DNA from: Flammulina velutipes
Lineage: Eukaryota; Basidiomycota; Agaricomycetes; Agaricales; Physalacriaceae
Direction of reading: 5' to 3'
Assembly: GCA_011800155.1 (NCBI GenBank)
Contig: CM022372.1
Span: 2,728,001-2,792,000, forward strand
DNA length: 64,000 nt
The notes beneath the pieces were generated by a model. The model was given only the letters and a program-made list of their open reading frames with translations, had not been told where the DNA came from and did no database searches. Position numbers and translations under genes: made by a program. This document shows positions 57,512 through 64,000 of this stretch, in pieces (position 1 is the first letter of the stretch; every line of letters starts with the position of its first letter).

Positions 57512-58456
57512 GACAATGGAGTCCATGTTTGCCACTCATCCCCTTCACGTTTCTCCTTCACTAACCCGGCTCTAGACGTGCCAGGGAGAGACTCTCAGAT
57601 TTTGTCGAGCCGTTCGAGCGGCCTCAGTCTGACTTTCACGGTGGTCTACCACAATTCCCGGTAGGCTCAATGTGGGCAAGCAGGTCAGTTCAGCCAGATC
57701 CTCGTTACATGCAACTCATTTGTCGATAGAGAGGAATGTAGCGCAGCTGGCGTTCATCGTCCAACTCGGGCTGGTATCGCTCCCGGGGCTTATGGCGCGT
57801 ATTCTATATGCGCATCCGGACGTTATGGAGATGTTGACCATGGGATCAAACTGTGAGTTTTGCTTTATCCGGTTGATGATAAGATTGTGAACCGTGCTAG
57901 AACATATTCTGGGACTGGTGCGCACAGTCTCTGAATTGTGTTGTGTCAAATGACTGGACAAATAGCTATAGGAGGCCAATCGGGTTCATTTGGTGTATGT
58001 GACAATTTTCTTCTTGATCGAGGCGATTGACCATGAGTAGGCTAGCAGCGGGTCCCAGCAGAACAAAGACCAGTGGATTGACCATGAGCATAATGAGTCA
58101 CTTGCTGTTCGTCTTCACGCCTACTACTAAATCCGTGCTGATATTTTCTGTCTGTAGGCCTCGATCAAATCGGCCCTACCGGTGCGAGTAGTTCGTGGGC
58201 ATAATTCTACCTCGATATATGCCCCCGCAGAAGGGTACAGGTATGACGGATTGTATAAAGTCTTGTCGGTACGTTTTAGATTCGGTATTCGTCCTTCTAC
58301 CAACGGAAGTTTCGTAGTGGGAGTACACCACAGGACAGAACGGTCGTCAAATTTGCTCGTTCGAACTCGAGGTACGCCAAAGCTACAGTGAGCGTGCAAT
58401 ACGATTTACATACCCAGCGATTGCCTGGCCAGCCGGATATTCCTGTTCGTTATTGA
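57512..58456 (+). CDS. SRA-YDG domain protein (5' end unresolved)
   Basis: Exons are 57576-57683, 57730-57852, 57901-57917, 57972-57994, 58041-58107, 58158-58268, 58319-58371, 58418-58456; the first exon is unresolved. The spliced product reads FPVGSMWASREECSAAGVHRP, AGIAPGAYGAYSICASGRYGDVDHG, YSGTGGQSGS, KDQWIDHEHNESL, LPVRVVRGHNS.SIYAPAEGYRYDGLYKV and QICSFELERLPGQPDIPVRY. This is a complete SRA-YDG domain, which binds methylated or hemimethylated cytosine. No RING or SET domain is attached; single-domain fungal relatives exist. It is convergent with epoxide hydrolase 2, 69 bp apart. Exons of 17 and 23 nt explain why no long ORF is visible. Confidence 0.8.
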
Positions 58457-58525
58457 CTCCTCGACATTTATTGGCTCGTTTTGTATTGGTACAGCGTCTT
58501 TGCAATTCTCTCACCATACTTTGGA

Positions 58526-59708
58526 TCACAATCTCTCAATCCATTCCAACAACTTCTCATTTACCTCGTCCTTTACCTCCCACAACAACCAATGACCCGC
58601 GTCAAAATCGTGAGAAGTTAGGTTAGGGCAAAACAGCTGCGTATTCTTGAGCTGCATGTCAGAGATGACAATGACGTCCTTTTTGCAACCACCGAAGAAC
58701 GTTGGCTTCGTAATATTGATGTTCTCTTGAGGAACATCTGCAGATGGCCGTCGTCAGCAAATATCCAGAGAGAATAGGAAGTGTTACTTACTTTTATTGT
58801 CCTCTGCACTGAGCCCCAAAGTCTCAACAGCATACCAGCACGACGGGCCAGTCATTCCGCTCTTCATGATTTCTGACTTCTGAAACGCCAATTCCTACCA
58901 AACATGAGCAAAGGACGTTGACATAGAGCAAGCCACGCGGCTCACCTCTGGTGTAACATGCGCGGCCACCTCCGTCCTTTTGTCTGCCTCCAGCCACTGC
59001 CTCAGGGCGCCAACCGGAGCCCAATACTTTTTGACATTTTCCTGATCCTCGCAGTAATTCAAGGAGAAGAAGGAGTCGAAATGATCTTCAACCAGCTTTG
59101 GGGCATCAGGCTCAGAGAAAAACCGCCAGTATCCGAAGATCTCGAATCCGTAGATCTTTTTGCTCTGAGTACAAGGTCGGTTAGACGAATTTACCATTGG
59201 CGACACATACTCACAATTTTCAGAAACTCGTCGTAGTTGTTCTCAGTCCTTGGAGGCTGATAGCCAGCGGCGAAGAACGCATGCGCAATAAAACGATCGG
59301 GGAAGTAGTTGGCCAAGCGAGACGAGACTTTGGATCCCCTTTGAAACGTTAGCCATGGGGTACCAACGAGCGCATTTACTCAACGCCGTACCAATCATGC
59401 CCAATCGCGATCGCCGTGTCAATCTTTTCAGCATCGAGAATGTCGATCAAGTCCTTCGTGAAGAGGGTCGAGAGGTAGGCTCTCGGGTCGCTTGGGCTCG
59501 TGGTCCCACCATATCCGACAATATCCGGGACGACGAGTCCGTAGCCTCTCTCCTGGAAGAACGCCACTTGATACTTCCAGCAGGCAGAGGTGCTGGGGAA
59601 GCCGTGGAGGAGAAGCAACACAGGTTTGCCAGCCTGGGCCGGGGAATGATAGTAGTGATAGGTCAAGCCTCGGGAGACCTTGATATCTTTGTAGAGAGAT
59701 TGGTCCAT
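58526..59708 (-). CDS. Epoxide hydrolase-like alpha/beta hydrolase, copy 2
   Basis: Complement join 59708-59392, 59338-59215, 59164-58946, 58894-58792, 58737-58526; 324 residues, with exon lengths the same as copy 1. It has the HGFP oxyanion motif, the nucleophile Asp in GHDW, cap tyrosines (KIYGFEIFGYW) and the catalytic His in AGHW. It is intact and probably cytosolic. It shares its intron positions with copy 1 but lies 36 kb away in opposite orientation. Confidence 0.87.
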
Positions 59709-60290
59709 CGTGGTGAGGAAGCTTCATCGAAGATCATGCCCTTTTATATCATGGACGCGGCATACGGACCGGAAAGATATCGATGCAGGTATGGCGGTAG
59801 ATGCGAAGCGGGCCCGAGGCTGAGTCAGGCGTTGGTTGGGCTGGGAAGTAGTCAGCACAACAACAGAATGAATTCGTCAGCAGAGCCCGAGCTGAGGGAA
59901 GACCGAAGCCTTGAAGTGATACTGAGAAGCTCGACGAGACTGAAGGCGACAGGCGAGAGTTCAAGTTGACAGAGAAGGAGGAGAAGTAGCCAAAGGCAAA
60001 GCCCGAAGCCCTAATAGTCAAGTAACCTTAAGCATGCTGTAAGTTTATCGATAGCGAGAGCCTGGTTGCAAGTACTGCACAAAGTGGCAATTTGAGAGAG
60101 CAAAAGCCGTAGTATTAGGTAATTTCATTCTGATTTTGCCGACGGCATTTATTTCTCCTGACGCCACCTTTACTTGTTGATCGTGCGCTAGCACGTGGCT
60201 GCGTCCTTTGACGTCTGCCATTGTTGACTCAAAAGCAAAGGTAAGTCTTCCTTCAACGCCCGTCAAGCTAAGCTCAAACTCTACAACAGG
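59709..60290. other. Divergent intergenic region
   Basis: This lies between epoxide hydrolase 2 (-) and the F-box gene (+). No supported gene. Confidence 0.4.
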
Positions 60291-61931
60291 ATGCCACCGA
60301 AAAGGCAAGCAACCCAAAATACCAAAGAGCTCACTACAAGTCTGCAGAAGAATGTGGACAGGCTGAAGGAAACCAATGCACCTCCTTCTGACATTGAGCG
60401 AGTTCAGATAGCTCAAGTTCTCGACGCTGAGAAGCAGGATGAGAGGTCTTTGGGCGCAAAGAAAGCGAAAGCTCACGAGGCGTTCCTCAAAATCGAAGAG
60501 GAGCACCAGACGATGCTCAAGCGCATCGCTAGACTGCGACATGTCCTACATCCCATCCGAAAAGTTCCCAACGAAATCATCTACCGCATCCTCGAGCCTC
60601 TCATAGAGAATGCAATTCCTGTTTCCGACGAAGATTTCCTGCAGTACTCGTATTGGGATATCGACACAATGGACGATGAGAATCCGGCGACTCTCATGTC
60701 GACTCTCAACGTACAGCGACACCCGCTGTGGATATTTTCTCACGTCTGTACTCAGTGGCGGAATGTCATTCTGACGTCTCCCCGGTTGTGGTCTACAATA
60801 CATCTGTCTATTGACCATGGCAGACAGGCGAATTCGTTCGCTTCTACTTCGCTAATCCGCCTTATCATGACTCGTTCTCAGGACCACCCTCTCCGCATCT
60901 CCATCCATGATCCTTCTGGTGTCCTTTGGAGTTCGACCTCGATTGCGGAAGTCTTTGGTAACGCCCATCGATGGAAAAAACTGTACATTCACAGCAACCT
61001 TGCTGGCATATGCATGCTGCGTTTCTCCGGCGACGACTTCCCTCTTTTGAAAAGCGTTCATTTTCATTTCAGAGTCAGCGGTAATGCAACCCTCAACACA
61101 ACAACTTGCTTCACTGGATTCATGTCCGCGCCCAAACTTCGTTCGTTCATCGTCGTCACGGATTCGAATGAGGGCCATATAGCTTTCAACTCGAGGGTTC
61201 GCGTCCCATGGAGCCAATTAACGGATGCGGGCTGGTTTGAAATGGGAAACGAGAGTGCATTGACGAAAACGAGGCTTCGAGACATGAAATCTTTGAAGTC
61301 GCTCAAGCTCCTAGGCGGTGTCCAACCTATCAGTCATCCATCGCTTCGCTTTCTCGCCGTCTCTTACCTATACTACCGGGAATGCGTGGCATCCGCAAAA
61401 CTACCAGCATTGCAAGGGCTTGACATAACCGACGTAAACGCGTGGGAGAAGAGCCGGAGCGGTGGCTATTCTTACAACACGTCGTCGAGGCTAGCAGCCA
61501 TTCCTCGTGCGATCGGGGCAAAGCTGAAGGAACTTTGTGTACCTCTCGTGTTCGCGGATCCTGCCGAGATGGATGCGTTGGGTGTAATGCTACGCTCTAC
61601 ACCAGCTTTGAAAACACTGGAACTTTTAGGGTGTTCTTCCGGCGTCAACACCTCCGTCGATTCCCTATGGACATTCCTCGCTGGGACTTCGAAAGAAGTT
61701 CCTCGACTGACGAGCCTCACATTACGAGTACAACTCGGTTGTCAGTCGTTACATCTTTCGGATAACTTCAACACAATGATCAAGTCCAGGCGACAGGGAA
61801 CTCCAGGCGTTCAGAAGCTCACGAAGGTTGTGGCGGACCAGGTGTGCCTGTTGTCAGATACTGTGATGTCGGGATTTCAGGAGTTCTTGGACGCTGGAAT
61901 GGATGGATATATGCTTCCCAGTGCCGCATGA
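60291..61931 (+). CDS. F-box-like protein (single exon)
   Basis: 546 residues with no intron. An N-terminal charged coiled-coil segment (residues about 10-85) is followed by the Agaricomycete F-box-like motif HPIRKVPNEIIYRIL with FSHVCTQWRNVILTSPRLWSTI (about 90-165). LRR-like repeats follow (LKSLKLLGG, LPALQGLDI, ALKTLELLGC, RLTSLTLRV). The expected role is an adaptor for substrate ubiquitination. It belongs to a different subfamily from the 17437 gene. Confidence 0.85.
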   Translation: MPPKRQATQNTKELTTSLQKNVDRLKETNAPPSDIERVQIAQVLDAEKQDERSLGAKKAKAHEAFLKIEEEHQTMLKRIARLRHVLHPIRKVPNEIIYRILEPLIENAIPVSDEDFLQYSYWDIDTMDDENPATLMSTLNVQRHPLWIFSHVCTQWRNVILTSPRLWSTIHLSIDHGRQANSFASTSLIRLIMTRSQDHPLRISIHDPSGVLWSSTSIAEVFGNAHRWKKLYIHSNLAGICMLRFSGDDFPLLKSVHFHFRVSGNATLNTTTCFTGFMSAPKLRSFIVVTDSNEGHIAFNSRVRVPWSQLTDAGWFEMGNESALTKTRLRDMKSLKSLKLLGGVQPISHPSLRFLAVSYLYYRECVASAKLPALQGLDITDVNAWEKSRSGGYSYNTSSRLAAIPRAIGAKLKELCVPLVFADPAEMDALGVMLRSTPALKTLELLGCSSGVNTSVDSLWTFLAGTSKEVPRLTSLTLRVQLGCQSLHLSDNFNTMIKSRRQGTPGVQKLTKVVADQVCLLSDTVMSGFQEFLDAGMDGYMLPSAA

Positions 61932-62482
61932 TATCGTGTTTCAATATGCAAGTTTCTGTACACATTTAGAAAGTACGTACAAGTTTATTTGACTGTCTCA
62001 AACACTTACATTGGACCGCAGACACCATTGTTGTGCATAGTATGAGCAATGTAACAAGTATACAGAAGTCTCAACCGTCTGGTTGCTCTGTGCGCTACAC
62101 GCTGAATCGCGACAGCGATGCACCCGCTTTGTTTTGCGAATTGTCTCTCACTGAAAGTCGTGTCCCAAAAATATTGGCTTTGGAGTTTGTCCACCATCCT
62201 TGTTCCCATGTCGCAAACAGTATTCGAATGGTCCACACAACCAACGTAACGTCGCCAGCGACTATGATCAAACCAAATACTGTCTAAACGCTATGCCTGT
62301 ACTATCCGTTTCAGGCAGCTATTGTTGTTGCCTCCATCGCCACCATCAATTGTATCGTTTCTTCACTGGATTCCGCCTCTGACTTGCTGTGAACATATGC
62401 ACTGCTACCGAGACGGTACAAAAACCTCACCTAACCACGGAAAGCTTCCCTATCACCGTCTACCACCTCTATTCTCTACCAA
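61932..62482. other. Intergenic
   Basis: No supported gene; promoter of the small secreted protein. Confidence 0.4.
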
Positions 62483-62913
62483 ATGAGACTTTTCGCTTTC
62501 CTCGCTCTATACGTTCTCGCTGTCGCTGCTGCCAGGCCCTTGTCGCGCGTCAGGACGAGCTCTTCATTGGAAAAGAAAAGCGAAGAAGGCACAGAAAAAT
62601 GCTCAGACCAATGCATCGACAGGCGTGATCCAAAGGCCAAATGTCACTACGCCATCTTTGACGAGGACACATGCCCTAAGGGCAAGGATCAATCCAACAT
62701 GTTCTGCTGTACTCTGACAAACGAGGGAAAATCGAAGTGTGGTATGTACACTTCTGTTTGACCGTAGTCACACGTCTCATTGTCCCCACAGTAAAGGATA
62801 AATGCGCAGACAAGAATCAGCTGCACATGTCGGTTGGATATGACGAAGGTCAACAACCGGGAGGCGCAGGGCTAGTACCGGGTGCAGCAGAGGAGCTCGA
62901 GAAAGATGACTAG
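62483..62913 (+). CDS. Small secreted cysteine-rich protein
   Basis: Join 62483-62741 and 62792-62913; 126 residues. The signal peptide is RLFAFLALYVLAVAAA. The mature part has eight cysteines (KCSDQC, AKC, DTC, FCC, SKC, DKC), consistent with four disulphides, and a Gly/Glu-rich disordered tail. No known family was recognised. Size, secretion and cysteine content are those of candidate effectors or fruiting-body proteins; function is unknown. Confidence 0.75.
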
Positions 62914-63491
62914 TCCCCACATCGGCTCATTGGCTCAAATCGTTAACATTATCGCCTTCCGTTTCCTTATGTATCGACCATACCTTATTTATAGAATAGA
63001 ATCCATCCTCATCTTTGGCTCATTATCTAACGGTGTCTCACCGGAAGCCTCTTACTACCGGATGACAGTAACACTGGATGACATCGTTTTTACGCCGCCA
63101 CACTCACGATTTCCCAAAACTTGTGCTTCTCATTAAGTACTTGTGCTTTTTCTGGGGCAGACAGTTTGAAGAATGGATGTACAGCATCTAGTTTCTGCCA
63201 CAGGTATGTTTCCACTTACTTACGACTTTCACCGACCACGTCAAGATCGATATGTTCTGTTTCTTGGATCTTCAATCAACTGCGTCTCGAGCTTGCTATG
63301 TAACCTAATGGAGCGTTTGATTTAGGGTGCATACTATGGAAAAGCTTCTACATCAGTACCACTGCCTCTCCCCATAACGACTTGTTGACGTGCAGTCTCG
63401 TGCATAACCCTATAGCTATTACCGACTTCGATTACATATGGCGCCACACATTACATTAAGTTATACAATCTACAGTTCTCATCCCCAAAGC
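62914..63491. other. Convergent intergenic spacer
   Basis: No supported gene. Confidence 0.4.
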
Positions 63492-64000
63492 TTACACATC
63501 CACCTCCATCTTTGATTCGACGTTCTTCCTTCTCCTCTCCACTAAAAAGTCGTTTATCCGAGTCTTCAGCTCCGTATCTACACATGAACATCAGCAATCA
63601 TGACGAGACTACGACAGGAAAAGCCCATTAACCTGGCACGACATCCTCGATACTCAAAGGCATACGGTTGAAAGGATCGGTCTTATCCGATAGCAAATGG
63701 GACTTGATCGTCGAACGGTCCATAACAGCCTTGGAAGAAGGCAAGATCACAGGGTCCCTCATGACCGTGAACATCAATGGGTCTGCGAGAAAGGTCGAAC
63801 ATCAGCGAGGCAGAACCCGAAATGATCAAAATCTCCATACCCAAGAACTCATCCGGCACATCGCCCAACTCCTCCTCAGCCTCCATAGACGCCTTCACCT
63901 CCTCCACCTTGGTCACAAACCGCCTCAAATGCTCCATATCCGCCTCCGTCTTGATCGTCCTCCCAACCGCGATCTTCTCCGCGTTCGCGAACAACTCCTT
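63492..64000 (-). CDS. UFD2: UFD2 ubiquitin conjugation factor E4, C-terminal end (partial)
   Basis: Complement join <64000-63841, 63782-63633, 63577-63492; the 5' part is beyond the window. Spliced, it reads [56 protein letters not shown] and [11 protein letters not shown], the U-box of Ufd2/UBE4. A charged tail ends at the stop. The U-box recruits E2 to extend ubiquitin chains on substrates handed over by Cdc48. It is a conserved housekeeping gene that marks the edge of the accessory region. Confidence 0.93.

Noticed and set aside
58526..58737. Suspected frameshift in the last exon of epoxide hydrolase 2
   Set aside because: Recounting the A-run (five A) gives a 212-nt exon, the same length as in copy 1, so the gene is intact.
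1..64000. tRNA, rRNA or CRISPR features
   Set aside because: No cloverleaf with A and B boxes, rRNA signature or spaced repeat array was recognised by eye; a tRNAscan run could overturn this for tRNAs.

Overview
The window is nuclear DNA of a filamentous basidiomycete, most likely an Agaricomycete. The evidence is the dense short introns (about 48-65 bp, GT-AG with a few GC-AG), a macrofage-activating-glycoprotein gene, 'HPIRKVPNEI'-type F-box proteins, a Zn2Cys6 regulator and large paralogous families. Gene models were built by hand from splice sites and reading frame; where a total length is quoted the exons sum to an exact multiple of three.

Layout. (1) 1-8540: a mobile-element-like unit. 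Two 1402-bp direct repeats, the same at every stretch compared and ending in CA, flank three intron-bearing or regulatory-looking genes (A, B, C) but no visible reverse transcriptase, integrase or transposase. (2) 8541-18385: accessory genes. These are a MYND-finger protein with a PPKA minisatellite, a 905-aa Spt5/KOW-like protein, a frameshifted unknown gene and an F-box-like gene. (3) 18726-59708: a metabolic, paralog-rich region. It holds two P450s, two epoxide-hydrolase-like proteins and two secreted carboxylesterases (paired paralogs, with the esterases as an inverted duplication including promoters), a GT61/DUF563 glycosyltransferase, a macrofage-activating glycoprotein, 3-hydroxyanthranilate dioxygenase, three tandem copies of a secreted protein-kinase-like family, a GNAT acetyltransferase plus its dead copy, a Zn2Cys6 regulator and an SRA-YDG gene. 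(4) 60291-64000: an F-box protein, a small cysteine-rich secreted protein, and the C-terminal U-box end of UFD2, which runs off the window.

How it fits together. P450, epoxide hydrolase, esterase and a Zn2Cys6 regulator are a plausible oxidise/hydrolyse set for detoxification or secondary metabolism, but no backbone synthase (terpene cyclase, PKS, NRPS) is visible, so a biosynthetic cluster is only inferred. The striking pattern is birth and death. Several duplicated families have one clean copy and others carrying single identifiable lesions: a lost GT donor in P450-1, a 316-bp terminal-inverted-repeat insertion in kinase-like copy 1, a lost AG acceptor in copy 3, a three-deletion GNAT relic, and decayed glycoprotein and F-box relics. 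The most novel candidates are the terminal-repeat element with cargo genes and the secreted kinase-like family.
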